In this document: positions 35,038-44,576 of the stretch, piece after piece
How the letters are laid out: each line of letters starts with the position of its first letter
Numbering within the stretch: position 1 is the first letter of the stretch
DNA from: Chitinophaga costaii
GTDB lineage: Bacteria; Bacteroidota; Bacteroidia; Chitinophagales; Chitinophagaceae
NCBI RefSeq assembly: GCF_900094705.1
Contig: NZ_FMAR01000006.1
Coordinates: 172,715-236,714 of the forward strand
DNA length: 64,000 nt
Direction of reading: 5' to 3'
Made by a program: the position numbers and the translations under genes
Notes under the pieces: generated by a model
The model's input: the letters and a program-made list of their open reading frames with translations, nothing else
Databases searched by the model: none
What the model was told of the DNA's origin: nothing

Positions 35038-36417
35038 TCAGAAGAATTTTTTTACCCACCTCAATTTACTTTTGAATGGTGGGTATTTAACCGGCACATC
35101 CAGCCAAGTGCCTGTTTTGATAATGCTTTTACGATGCGTGAAGGTTTCAAAACTATACTGCCCATGATAGCGCCCTATGCCGCTGGGTCCAACGCCGCCC
35201 ACCGGCAGATCGGTATTGGCAAAATGGATGATGGTATTATTCACACAACCGCCGCCAAAACGCACCCTTTCTATCAATTCCAACTCCCGGCGGGTTTTGC
35301 TGGTGAAGATGTACATGGCCAGCGGATAAGGGTTGTGGGCGATAATGCCGATAGCCTCTTCCAGTGTGTTATAGGAAAGGATAGGCAGAATGGGGCCAAA
35401 AATTTCTTCCTGCATTACGGTAGCAGTAAGGGGTGGAGAATCCAGCAAAGTAGGCGCTATGAAAAGGGTGGCGCGGTCTGTTTGCCCCCCATGCAGGATG
35501 GGGGCTTGTTCCAGATAAGGCAGCAGGGCGTTGAAACGTTTTTCGTTCACCAGCCGGGCCAGGTCGGGACTTTGGGAGGGATCGTTACCGTAAAATTGTA
35601 CGATGTATTTCTTCAGGGAGGCCACCAATTTGTCTTTCACCTTTTCATGTACCAGCACATAGTCTGGCGCTACGCAGGTCTGGCCGGCATTCCAATACTT
35701 TCCCCAAACGATGCGGCGCGCAGCCACAGTAATATCCGCCGTTTCATCTACCAAGCAGGGCGATTTACCGCCCAGTTCCAGTGTTACCGGGGTGGGGTGT
35801 TTGGCAGCCATAGTCATGACTAGCCGGCCTACCGGCGCACTGCCGGTAAAAAATATATGGTTAAAACGGTGTTGCAGCAGGGCAGGTACTACTTCCTCAC
35901 CCTCGCCCTGTACCACATCGATGTAGGCGGGATCAAAGGTATCAGTAATGAGGGCTTCCAGCACCGCAGCGCAATGGGGGGCCAGCTCCGAGGGTTTCAG
36001 GATGGCACAGTTGCCCCCGGCCATGGCCCCGATGAGGGGCGATAACAAGAGCAGGATAGGATAATTCCAACTACCAATGATAAGGGTAAGGCCAAGGGGT
36101 ACTTTGTATATCTTGCTGTAACTGGGGTAAAACATAAAAGGCGATGGCACTGCTTCAGGTTTCATCCAGCGGCGCAAATATTCCCGCACATGTTTAATTT
36201 CCTGGTATACCACGCCAATATCGCTGGTAAAACCTTCCAGCGGCGACTTATGCAGGTCTTTATGCAGGGCCTCCAGCAAGGCAGCCTCCCGGTTTTTAAT
36301 GGCCTGGGCTAACCGTTTAAGTTGATTACGGCGAAAGCGATACGATAAAGTAGCACCACTGTCGAAATAAGCCTGCTGGCGGGTATAGCGCGTAGCTATA
36401 GGTATGGTGTTTTCCAT
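35038..36417 (-). CDS. Aldehyde dehydrogenase (class 3-like)
   Basis: A 459-residue NAD(P)-dependent aldehyde dehydrogenase of the short ALDH3-like group. The catalytic cysteine is in 'GKYWNAGQTCVAPDYVL', and the general-base glutamate is in TLELGGKSPCLVD; the cofactor-binding GSAPVGRLV is also visible. The length and missing N-terminal extension fit class 3 (fatty or aromatic aldehydes). ATG at 36417 is chosen; the longer open frame overlaps the divergent gatB promoter. It is divergent from gatB. Confidence 0.93.
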   Translation of the reverse strand: MENTIPIATRYTRQQAYFDSGATLSYRFRRNQLKRLAQAIKNREAALLEALHKDLHKSPLEGFTSDIGVVYQEIKHVREYLRRWMKPEAVPSPFMFYPSYSKIYKVPLGLTLIIGSWNYPILLLLSPLIGAMAGGNCAILKPSELAPHCAAVLEALITDTFDPAYIDVVQGEGEEVVPALLQHRFNHIFFTGSAPVGRLVMTMAAKHPTPVTLELGGKSPCLVDETADITVAARRIVWGKYWNAGQTCVAPDYVLVHEKVKDKLVASLKKYIVQFYGNDPSQSPDLARLVNEKRFNALLPYLEQAPILHGGQTDRATLFIAPTLLDSPPLTATVMQEEIFGPILPILSYNTLEEAIGIIAHNPYPLAMYIFTSKTRRELELIERVRFGGGCVNNTIIHFANTDLPVGGVGPSGIGRYHGQYSFETFTHRKSIIKTGTWLDVPVKYPPFKSKLRWVKKFF

Positions 36418-36526
36418 AGTTTTTACCAATAAACCGGAAAGGCCGGCGGTAATGCGATGATGGATGACAGGCCGCCTGGCCTGCCCGGGCAATTTAACAA
36501 TATTCCCCCGCTTTCGGCTTTCCGCT

Positions 36527-36534
36527 TATCTTTG
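36527..36534 (+). promoter_or_regulatory. -7 element for gatB
   Basis: TATCTTTG fits TAnnTTTG and lies 28 bases before ATG 36562. Confidence 0.5.
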
Positions 36535-36561
36535 CACGACGTACGTATCTTATCTATAACC

Positions 36562-38007
36562 ATGGTAGATTATTCAAAATATGAAACGGTGATCGGGCTG
36601 GAAGTCCATGCGCAACTGCTCACCGAAAGTAAACTGTTCTGTGCCGACAGCGCTGCCTTTGGTGGCGCACCCAATACCCATATCAGCCCCATTACCCTGG
36701 GCTATCCCGGGACGTTGCCCATGCTCAATAAAAAGGCCGTGGAATATGCCATCAAACTGGGCCTGGCCTGTCATTGCACCATTGAACACAATAATTATTT
36801 TGCCCGTAAAAATTACTTCTATCCCGACCTACCCAAAGGTTACCAGGTGTCGCAACATACCGCGCCCATCTGCGTGGGAGGTTATGTGAAAATACAAACG
36901 GAACAGGGCGAGGGTGCCGTGCAATTAAACCGCATCCACATGGAAGAAGACGCCGGTAAATCTATCCACGACCTGGATGAGCACTTTACAATGGTAGACT
37001 TTAACCGTGCAGGCGTACCACTGGTGGAGATTGTTACCGAACCAGTTATCCACAGCGCGGAAGAAGCTTATGCCTACCTCACGGAATTGCGCCGCCTGGT
37101 ACGTTACCTCGGCGTGTGCGACGGTAATATGGAAGAAGGCAGCATGCGCTGCGACGCCAATATTTCCGTACGCCTTCACGGAGAAACCACCTTGGGTACC
37201 AAGGTGGAAGTAAAAAATATGAACTCTATCCGCAACGTAAAACGGGCCATTGAATATGAAGTAAAACGCCAGATCGATATCATCGAAAGTGGTGGCACTT
37301 TTATCCAGGAAACCCGCAGTTTTGATGCGGCCACCGGCGGATCGTTTTCTTTGCGCTCTAAGGAAGAGGCCAATGATTACCGGTATTTTCCCGAGCCAGA
37401 CCTGGCGCCTTTTCATTTCACAGAAGCCTATATCGCAGGTATCCGTGCTACCTTGCCAGCATTGCCGGAGGAGCTCATGGCCCACTACACTACCCAGTTG
37501 GGCCTTTCTGAATATGATGCCCGCGTGATTTGTGATGACAAGTCCATCTCAGATTATTATGAACAACTTATACAAGCCACGCCACTGTATAAAGCAGCGG
37601 CCAACTGGCTACAGGGCCCGGTAAAATCCTGGCTGAATGAGCATGGTGGAGACATGGCAGCATTCCCCATACCCGCTATCGCCCTGGCATCGCTGATCAC
37701 ACTGGCAGATGAAGGCAAAGTGAGTTTCTCCGTAGCCGTTAAATCTATTTTCCCGGAATTGCTGCAACATCCTACGGAAGCACCGCTGGACATTGCTACC
37801 CGGCTTAATATTTTACAGGAAAAAGACGCCGGCAGCATTGCCCCCATCGTGGATGAAGTGCTGGCCTCCCTGCCCGCCAAGGTAGCCGAGTTCAAAGCCG
37901 GCAAAAAAGGACTAATGGCCCTTTTCGTAGGCGAGGTCATGAAACGCTCTAAGGGAAAGGCAGACCCTAAACTTACCAACGCACTATTGGCCGAAAAACT
38001 GAAATAA
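36562..38007 (+). CDS. gatB: Aspartyl/glutamyl-tRNA amidotransferase subunit B
   Basis: A 481-residue GatB, the kinase-like subunit of the GatCAB complex that converts Glu-tRNA-Gln (and Asp-tRNA-Asn) to the amide form. Signatures: 'YETVIGLEVHAQLLT', NRAGVPLVEIVTEP, and 'MEEGSMRCDANISVR', with the helical YqeY-like tail at the end (about 330-481). ATG at 36562 gives the standard MVDYSKYE start; 35 upstream codons are open but unlike the family. gatA and gatC are not nearby. It is followed after 23 bases by the TlpA-like lipoprotein gene. Confidence 0.96.
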   Translation: MVDYSKYETVIGLEVHAQLLTESKLFCADSAAFGGAPNTHISPITLGYPGTLPMLNKKAVEYAIKLGLACHCTIEHNNYFARKNYFYPDLPKGYQVSQHTAPICVGGYVKIQTEQGEGAVQLNRIHMEEDAGKSIHDLDEHFTMVDFNRAGVPLVEIVTEPVIHSAEEAYAYLTELRRLVRYLGVCDGNMEEGSMRCDANISVRLHGETTLGTKVEVKNMNSIRNVKRAIEYEVKRQIDIIESGGTFIQETRSFDAATGGSFSLRSKEEANDYRYFPEPDLAPFHFTEAYIAGIRATLPALPEELMAHYTTQLGLSEYDARVICDDKSISDYYEQLIQATPLYKAAANWLQGPVKSWLNEHGGDMAAFPIPAIALASLITLADEGKVSFSVAVKSIFPELLQHPTEAPLDIATRLNILQEKDAGSIAPIVDEVLASLPAKVAEFKAGKKGLMALFVGEVMKRSKGKADPKLTNALLAEKLK

Positions 38008-38030
38008 AACAACGTTCACAACTATCTTAT

Positions 38031-39182
38031 ATGAAGCAAACTTACCTCGCCCTGGGACTGGGCCTGCTGCTGACAGCCTGCAACCAGCACCCGGAAAAAG
38101 GCGATTTTAAAATAAATGTACAGCTGGATAATGCGCCGCTCACCCACATTTCGCTGGAGCAACTGAGCATGGAAGATATTAAAGTAGTAGACTCACTGAC
38201 CCTGCGCGATCCTGGCGGCAAGTTTACCCTAAAAGGCATCGTGCCCGAACAGGGATTGTACCGCATTCACTTTGGCAATGAAAAAGACAAAGACATCCTG
38301 CTGGCCCTAGATGCAGGCGATATGCAGATAAAAGGTGATTACAACAACCTGGATAAGATCACCGTGACCGGCTCCGAAGCCACCACCGAATTGCAGGGCT
38401 TCATTCACTCCATGACCGAGAAAGGCCAGGCGCTGGACGCCAGTATTGAAGCAGCTAATAACCTTAAAGATGTAAAAGGCTCCGACAGCTTGTACCAGGT
38501 GAAGTCTAAAGATGCCGAAGACCAACGCCAAAGTTTTATTAAATGGTTCCTGGATTTTGCAAAAAATACCAGCTCGCCCGTGAATGCCGCATTTGCCCTC
38601 GGCAATACCAATTTGAGCCTACTGGCCGAACACCAACAGGAAATAGATGCTATCGGTAAAAAATTTCCCACCAATACCTTGCTGAAAGGCCTTGTTGCTA
38701 AAGTAGACGAAACCGCCGACCAGGAAAACACCAAGAAAGCTACCGATGGCGACCAGCCTTCCGTAAAAGACGGCCAGGAAGCCCCCGACTTCACACTGGA
38801 TACGCCTGACGGCAAATCCATTAGCCTGAAATCCCTGCGCGGCAAATACGTGCTGGTAGATTTCTGGGCCAGTTGGTGCCAGCCCTGCCGTGCCGAAAAC
38901 CCTAATGTGGTAGCGGCTTTCAACGAATTTAAAGGCAAGAATTTCGCCATCCTTGGCGTATCGCTGGATAAAGACAAAGCCGCCTGGCAAAAAGCCATTA
39001 GCGATGACCACCTTACCTGGACCCACGTGAGCGACCTGAAGTTCTGGGACTCTAAAGTGGTAGGGCTGTACGGCATTCAGGGCATTCCCTATAACTTCCT
39101 GCTAGACCCGCAAGGCAAGGTGGTGGCTTCTAATTTAAGAGGACCCGCATTACAGGAAAAACTTAAATCTGTGCTGCAATAA
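38031..39182 (+). CDS. TlpA-like thiol-disulfide lipoprotein with DUF4369-type N-terminus
   Basis: A 383-residue lipoprotein (lipobox LLTAC at about residues 13-17). The N-terminal half (about 20-130) matches DUF4369-type beta domains; the C-terminal half (about 240-383) is a TlpA/ResA-like thioredoxin domain with the active site 'FWASWCQPCRAENP' and cis-Pro GIPYNFLLD. It should reduce disulfides in the periplasm. It lies 23 bases downstream of gatB, probably co-transcribed. It ends at a terminator. Confidence 0.93.
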   Translation: MKQTYLALGLGLLLTACNQHPEKGDFKINVQLDNAPLTHISLEQLSMEDIKVVDSLTLRDPGGKFTLKGIVPEQGLYRIHFGNEKDKDILLALDAGDMQIKGDYNNLDKITVTGSEATTELQGFIHSMTEKGQALDASIEAANNLKDVKGSDSLYQVKSKDAEDQRQSFIKWFLDFAKNTSSPVNAAFALGNTNLSLLAEHQQEIDAIGKKFPTNTLLKGLVAKVDETADQENTKKATDGDQPSVKDGQEAPDFTLDTPDGKSISLKSLRGKYVLVDFWASWCQPCRAENPNVVAAFNEFKGKNFAILGVSLDKDKAAWQKAISDDHLTWTHVSDLKFWDSKVVGLYGIQGIPYNFLLDPQGKVVASNLRGPALQEKLKSVLQ

Positions 39183-39206
39183 TAAATCGCATTTATACAA
39201 AGCACC

Positions 39207-39237
39207 AAAAGACCTGGCTGCATGGCCAGGTCTTTAT
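39207..39237 (+). terminator. Terminator of the TlpA-like gene
   Basis: AAGACCTGGC and GCCAGGTCTT form a ten-base stem around a short loop (TGCAT), followed by TATTATT. Confidence 0.85.
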
Positions 39238-39262
39238 TATTGAATGCAAGTTTTAAAAAATA

Positions 39263-39297
39263 ACCCCGGCTATAATCATAACCGGGGCGTTTTTTTT
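39263..39297 (-). terminator. Terminator of the first susC-susD pair
   Basis: GCCCCGGT and ACCGGGGT-type arms form a stem; on the minus strand it runs into TTATTTTTT. It lies 23 bases after the susD1 stop. The plus strand also has T-run, so it may act both ways. Confidence 0.8.
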
Positions 39298-39319
39298 ATG
39301 GCTTTTCAGTGTTCAAAAC

Positions 39320-40759
39320 TTATTCTACATCCCACCATACCCGTTTCTTCAGCTCCACATACGGCGTAGGAATACCAGGACCAGCAGCCAGTTGGGCGCC
39401 ATTCAAGTCTACTTCCGTTTGCGACACCGGGAATTTACGGGGAATCACATCGCCCGTAAAGTTGCCGATAGCTGGTGTGAGCGCAGGGAAACCGGTTTTT
39501 CTCCAGTCTACCCAAGCCTCTGTACTAGTGCCAAACATGGCGATATACTTTTGGTTGATGAGCTGTTGCAGGGTTCCGTTCCAGGCTACAGATGGTTGTG
39601 CTACATAGGCAGACAAGGAGGAAGAAATACCCAGGAAATCGAAATCGTCGGAGATGCCTTTATTGTAAGCAACACCAGCGGTCGCCGGATCGCCGGCGCG
39701 GAGGGCTACTTCAGCCTTGATGAAATCTACTTCTGATGCAGATATAATCACTACCGGGGCAGTAGCATCACCATAAGCACTTCCTACACGCGAATAGAGT
39801 GACAGGTTCGGATCTTCTTCATTTACACCGGGTGCTTTGCCACGATACTGACCTTTGAAGCCATTACTATTATCCTGTACAGGTGCCAGCAGCAAGGTTT
39901 TGCGAGGATCGTTCACTGCATTGAGCTTGTCTATGAAAGTTTGGCTGATGGCTTCGTCGGTTCTACCGGAAAGTACATCGAACTGGTAGATGGGATTCTG
40001 ATTGCCGGCACCGGCTTTGTAATATACATAAGCGCCTTCACTATTCTGCTCGATCAGCGCAGGACTGGTGGCCAGGAATTTTTGAGCAGCCGTTGCATCG
40101 ATTTTGCTGATGTGGTTATATAGGCGCAATTTAAGGGAATTGGCCAGTTTGATCCAGTTGGCTTTTTCGCCGCCATACACCAGGTCATCGTCTGCGGGAT
40201 CTACGCCTACGGAGGTTTTGCCCAGGTTCACAATACCACTGTCCAGCATCGTTTGCAGATAAGGGTAAATGTCCTGTTGTTTATCGTAGGCAGGCGTTAG
40301 CGTAGAATCGTCGCGCAGCGCCTGCTTCACCGGGATATCGCCCATCATATCAGTAAGTATGGAGAAGGTATAAGCCGTAAGCACCTGGCTGATGCCCACA
40401 TATCCATAGCTTTGGCTTTCATAACCTTTTTGCTGGGCCACGCGCAGGTTTTTCATTGCGGCATATAAATTACTCCAGGTATAATCGTTGTCCGTAGGCA
40501 GGATTTTGTAACGATCATAATCATACGGCTGGTTGCGGTGTCCAGAGTAGTATTGCACCACGGAACTGGTCATGCGACTTACGTTACCACCGGTGGTATA
40601 AGTGATCATCACCTCGGCGTTACTCAGGATGGTAGCCACCGGTACGTCGGTGGGATTATTGGGATTGGTGTTTACGTCCAAATATTTTTTGCAACTCGAA
40701 CCGGCGGCCATCATAGCGCCCAGCGCGGTGTAGAGTGCGATATGTTTTACTTTTTTCAT
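39320..40759 (-). CDS. SusD/RagB-type outer-membrane lipoprotein (pair 1)
   Basis: A 479-residue surface lipoprotein (lipobox GSSC at about residues 20-23, then KKYLDVNTNPNNP, the SusD opening). The shorter length and 'NTNPN' motif match the SusD-like_2 branch. SusD proteins bind the ligand and act as a lid on their SusC partner. The gene lies 25 bases downstream of susC1 and ends at a terminator. The ligand cannot be inferred; no enzymes lie nearby. Confidence 0.93.
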   Translation of the reverse strand: MKKVKHIALYTALGAMMAAGSSCKKYLDVNTNPNNPTDVPVATILSNAEVMITYTTGGNVSRMTSSVVQYYSGHRNQPYDYDRYKILPTDNDYTWSNLYAAMKNLRVAQQKGYESQSYGYVGISQVLTAYTFSILTDMMGDIPVKQALRDDSTLTPAYDKQQDIYPYLQTMLDSGIVNLGKTSVGVDPADDDLVYGGEKANWIKLANSLKLRLYNHISKIDATAAQKFLATSPALIEQNSEGAYVYYKAGAGNQNPIYQFDVLSGRTDEAISQTFIDKLNAVNDPRKTLLLAPVQDNSNGFKGQYRGKAPGVNEEDPNLSLYSRVGSAYGDATAPVVIISASEVDFIKAEVALRAGDPATAGVAYNKGISDDFDFLGISSSLSAYVAQPSVAWNGTLQQLINQKYIAMFGTSTEAWVDWRKTGFPALTPAIGNFTGDVIPRKFPVSQTEVDLNGAQLAAGPGIPTPYVELKKRVWWDVE

Positions 40760-40784
40760 GCGGCGTCAATTTTCAATTTAATGC

Positions 40785-43700
40785 TTAGAAAGAAACATGC
40801 ACATTTAAACCATAAGAGCGGGTGGTAGGTAAATCCATACGACCTGCGCCCTGACCATTACCGGTACCCCAGGTGCTGGATTCCGGATCAATGTGGTGAA
40901 TCTTGGTAAAAAGCGCCAGGTTGTGCCCCATGGCGGATATGGCAACTCCCCGGAAGAACTTGCTGTTGGTAAACAGTCTCTCGGGCAGTTGGTAGGTCAG
41001 TGATACTTCCCGGAACTTGGCCCAGTTGTTTTTCACTGCATAGGCTTCATCCACACTATTCAGCACATTCTGCCAGTAGTTCTGGTCGCGGGCAATCGGG
41101 GTGGTATTTACTTTACCGTCTTCGGTTACACCTTTGAAAATATAATTAGCACCGGCATCGCGGGTCTGACCGGTAATCTTGGTTACGCCATAGAAGTCCA
41201 GCAATTCTTCCGTACCATTCAGGTAGGTACCTCCAAAGCGTCCGTCAAACAGTACACTCAGGGTAAGGTTTTTGTAAGTCCAGGATGAACGTACGCTACC
41301 GATCCAGTCTGGTTCTGTATAACCAAGGTTTTTGGTATCACCGGTTTCTGGATTGCCGTCGGCGTCTACAACAATATTGCCTTTATCATCCCGCAGGAAG
41401 CTGGTACCAAAAAGGGATCCATAACGCTGTCCTGCAATCGCTTCCACGGCAGGGCTGCCGCTGAAACCACCCAGGTAAATCTGGGATACACCTGGATAAA
41501 GTGATACCACTTTGGAACGGATGCGGGAATAATTCACCGTCATGTCCCATTGGAAATTCTGCGTTTTCACCGGCACCAAATTTAGCGATAGTTCTATACC
41601 GGATTTATTGAGCTGACCAGCATTTACGACTACGGTGTTATAACCAGTGGAGTTAGCCACGGAGATGGGAATGATCTGGTCTTTAGACTTAGAATTGAAA
41701 TAGCTGAAGTCCAGCCCAATGCGGTCGTTCAGGAATTTCAGCTCTGCGCCCACTTCGTAGGAAGTAGTTTTTTCCGGAACAATGTTAGCATTTCCACGGG
41801 AAGAGCTCAGTACTTTACCGGGGTTACTACCAAAGGGGAAGGTAATACCGTCCGTAAAACCATCGGAGACACTGCCGGTAGAATAAGTAGTAGCCAATTG
41901 ATATGGATCGGCGTCTTTACCCAACTGGGCCACGTTAGCGCGGATCTTACCAAATGACAGAATCTTTTTATCGATTTTCAACAGGTCGGTGAATACGAAG
42001 GCCGCATCCACAGAGGGATAGAAGAAGCTGTTATTGTTTTTAGGCAGAGTGGAAGACCAGTCGTTTCTGGCGGATACACCCAGGAACAGGAGGTTTTTAT
42101 AGGCAAATTTAGCATCTAAAAAAGCGCCCACCAGGCGGTGTTTACTGTCTGATTCGGAAGAAGGAAATTGACTGGCGGCGTTGCTGATGTTGGCATTTGC
42201 CTTACCCGGCAGGATCAGGCCCTGGCCGGATGCATAAGTTTCACGGTACACCCTGTTGTTCACGTTATTACCAACAATGATGGTAGAAGTCCAGTCCTTG
42301 CCGATCTTAGGTGTTAAGGTCACTAACAGATCGGAGTTTACTTCCTTACGATAAATGTTATCGTTGGCAATGAAACCGGTTGCGTTACCACCGGTATGTA
42401 TGTCGCGGAATTCTTTACGGGAGTCGTTGTAAAAGTCTGTACCAATTCTATAGGTCACGTCTATCCAGCTCAGTGGTTTATAAGACAACTGACCGGAACC
42501 AATCATACGATCCAAGTTAGTCGTAAAACTGGTATTGTTAATGCTCCAGTATGGGTTATCGAAAGAACCACCCCGGAAGTTGATTTCAGTACCATCGGGA
42601 CGCTGGTAACCCAGGCCTTTAAGGTTATAGCTCACAGGCGTGTGCATCAGGGCAAAGAGCGGATTATTACCGTCTTGTCCCAAGAAAGGCACCTTTCCAT
42701 TGGTATTGATATAGTTTAGGTTAAAGGAAGACGTAAACTTGCTAGACCAGTTGGTAGACGCATTCGCGCGCAGGGAGGTTTTCTTGTAATCCTGGTTAGG
42801 GATGTAAGAAGTTGTATAATTATTACCTGCGGAAAAATAGTAGGTTGTTTTATCGTTGTAGGTAGCGATACTCAGATTGTTATTGAGGTTACCACCATGT
42901 TGCAGGAATTGCTTACGCGGATTGTACACTTTTAGCTTATCCTGCTCACCTAATACGTTAGTAACAGTCTGGCCTTCAATTTTAGGCCCCCAGGAGGAAG
43001 ATGTACCGCTGGAAAAATTGCCATTATTACCTTGCGCATACGTGGTCTGGTAATCAGGCAGGCGCAGTACACCATCAATGGAGTAAGAAGAATTAAGGTC
43101 TACCAAAGTGCGTCCTGCCTTGGCAGCACTCTTACCAGATTTGGTAGTGATAATGATGGCGCCTGCTGCGGCGCGGATACCATAGAGGGTAGATGCAGCA
43201 GGACCTTTCAGTATGGAGATCGATTCAATATCGTTAGGGTTAATATCGGCCGCACGATTTGGCGTGGCCTGTCCACCGCTGGTGGTAGAAGCGCCGTTGC
43301 CATCATTACTGTTACTGATGGGAATACCGTCCACTACGAACAGCGGCTGGTTATCGCCCAGTAAAGAAGTGGCACCACCTCTAAGTACGATACGGGAAGC
43401 CTCTCCTGGCGCTCCACCACTTTCAGTAACCTGCAAACCGGCCACTTTACCGGCCAGTGCGTTTACCAGATTGGGCGTGGGCGCTTGTACCAGGTCGGCA
43501 CCTTTCACTTCGCCTACAGAGTAACCCAGCGCTCTTTTGGAGCGTTGAATACCCAGGGCTGTTACCAATACTTCGCCCAGTTGTTTGTTATCGGCAGCAA
43601 GCTGAATGCTACCGGCTTTACTAACAGGTATTTCCTGCTGGTTAAATCCTACAAAAGAGATCACGAGTGTAGCGTTGGCATCCGCCACGAGGGAATAACT

Positions 43701-43874
43701 GCCATCCGGGCCAGCCACGGTACCTTTGTGCGTGCCCTTGATAACAACAGATGCTCCGGGAATGGGGGAGCCATCTTTAGCATCCGTAACCTTACCACTA
43801 ACGGTTCGGTTTTGCGCTGCCGCCTGCAGTATAGCATTCACTGCAAGCACAAAGACAAATAATGCTTTCTTCAT
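40785..43874 (-). CDS. SusC/RagA-type TonB-linked transporter (pair 1)
   Basis: A 1029-residue outer-membrane transporter. Signal peptide (MKKALFVFVLAVNAI..AAAQ), a CarboxypepD_reg-like domain (about residues 22-100: TVSGKVTDAKDGSPIPGASV), then the TonB plug starting with 'EVLVTALGIQRSKRALGYS', and a 22-strand-type barrel. No N-terminal STN signalling domain is present, so it is not coupled to an anti-sigma factor. ATG at 43874 is chosen because it aligns with susC2's start. It should import a ligand delivered by SusD1 using TonB energy. Confidence 0.93.
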   Translation of the reverse strand: MKKALFVFVLAVNAILQAAAQNRTVSGKVTDAKDGSPIPGASVVIKGTHKGTVAGPDGSYSLVADANATLVISFVGFNQQEIPVSKAGSIQLAADNKQLGEVLVTALGIQRSKRALGYSVGEVKGADLVQAPTPNLVNALAGKVAGLQVTESGGAPGEASRIVLRGGATSLLGDNQPLFVVDGIPISNSNDGNGASTTSGGQATPNRAADINPNDIESISILKGPAASTLYGIRAAAGAIIITTKSGKSAAKAGRTLVDLNSSYSIDGVLRLPDYQTTYAQGNNGNFSSGTSSSWGPKIEGQTVTNVLGEQDKLKVYNPRKQFLQHGGNLNNNLSIATYNDKTTYYFSAGNNYTTSYIPNQDYKKTSLRANASTNWSSKFTSSFNLNYINTNGKVPFLGQDGNNPLFALMHTPVSYNLKGLGYQRPDGTEINFRGGSFDNPYWSINNTSFTTNLDRMIGSGQLSYKPLSWIDVTYRIGTDFYNDSRKEFRDIHTGGNATGFIANDNIYRKEVNSDLLVTLTPKIGKDWTSTIIVGNNVNNRVYRETYASGQGLILPGKANANISNAASQFPSSESDSKHRLVGAFLDAKFAYKNLLFLGVSARNDWSSTLPKNNNSFFYPSVDAAFVFTDLLKIDKKILSFGKIRANVAQLGKDADPYQLATTYSTGSVSDGFTDGITFPFGSNPGKVLSSSRGNANIVPEKTTSYEVGAELKFLNDRIGLDFSYFNSKSKDQIIPISVANSTGYNTVVVNAGQLNKSGIELSLNLVPVKTQNFQWDMTVNYSRIRSKVVSLYPGVSQIYLGGFSGSPAVEAIAGQRYGSLFGTSFLRDDKGNIVVDADGNPETGDTKNLGYTEPDWIGSVRSSWTYKNLTLSVLFDGRFGGTYLNGTEELLDFYGVTKITGQTRDAGANYIFKGVTEDGKVNTTPIARDQNYWQNVLNSVDEAYAVKNNWAKFREVSLTYQLPERLFTNSKFFRGVAISAMGHNLALFTKIHHIDPESSTWGTGNGQGAGRMDLPTTRSYGLNVHVSF

Positions 43875-44516
43875 AAGCATGTTTAGATTTTGATTTATGT
43901 GTTAACTATATAACTGAACGGTACAATGCCAGGCCCGTTTGGGACGGACAAGCTTTTTGTAAATTAGATTTTGGTAAAGAATGACAAACCTGCTGTTTAA
44001 AACAACCGGTGAGGTCAGTCACATCTGGGAACCAAGACTGAAAAATGAAATTTGGCGCTAACACCCTTCTGCTAAAAGCGTGTTGATAAACGTTTGTTGA
44101 TCGTTACTGTTTTGTTGACCTTTTCTCGTTAGTAAAATTGCTGTGTAACCCTATATTGTTGACCTTTGATACAATGTTGATCTGGTTTTGCTATACAATA
44201 AACTTCTTTTTTCTTATTGAATTTAGGCAATGGTTATACATTTTCTAACCGGCAGCAAATTATGGAAAATACGTTAACAAAAACAACAGGCACCCTATGA
44301 TTAGCTCGACAGTATACCAAATGAATGGAGTAAATATACTATTGTTCTATGGAACATGATAACTATAAAACCCTTGCCCCTGCTGCAATTCCTTAACACT
44401 ACGTTAACAGAATTAATAGCGAAAAATTTGTGGAAAAATTATGATCATTTTAACAAATTATTAACAAAATAAGAGTCATTTAATGGGTTTTCTATAAAAA
44501 ACAGTGGTATAAAGGC
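43875..44516. other. susC1 upstream region with five TGTTGA repeats
   Basis: A 640-base AT-rich gap, the control region of susC1 (minus strand). It has no reading frame of note. Five TGTTGA words (TCAACA on the transcribed sense) start at 44081, 44095, 44113, 44157 and 44175; two pairs are 18 bases apart. I see no clear -7/-33 pair. Confidence 0.45.
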
Positions 44517-44549
44517 CCAAAAAAGCCGCTGCGGAAGGAGCAGCGGCTA
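44517..44549 (-). terminator. Terminator of the second susC-susD pair
   Basis: On the minus strand AGCCGCTGC and GCAGCGGCT form a nine-base stem with a short loop, followed by six T. It lies 28 bases after the susD2 stop and separates the two pairs into distinct transcripts. Confidence 0.9.
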
Positions 44550-44576
44550 TGGGATAAGTATTGGTTGCAATGTTTA

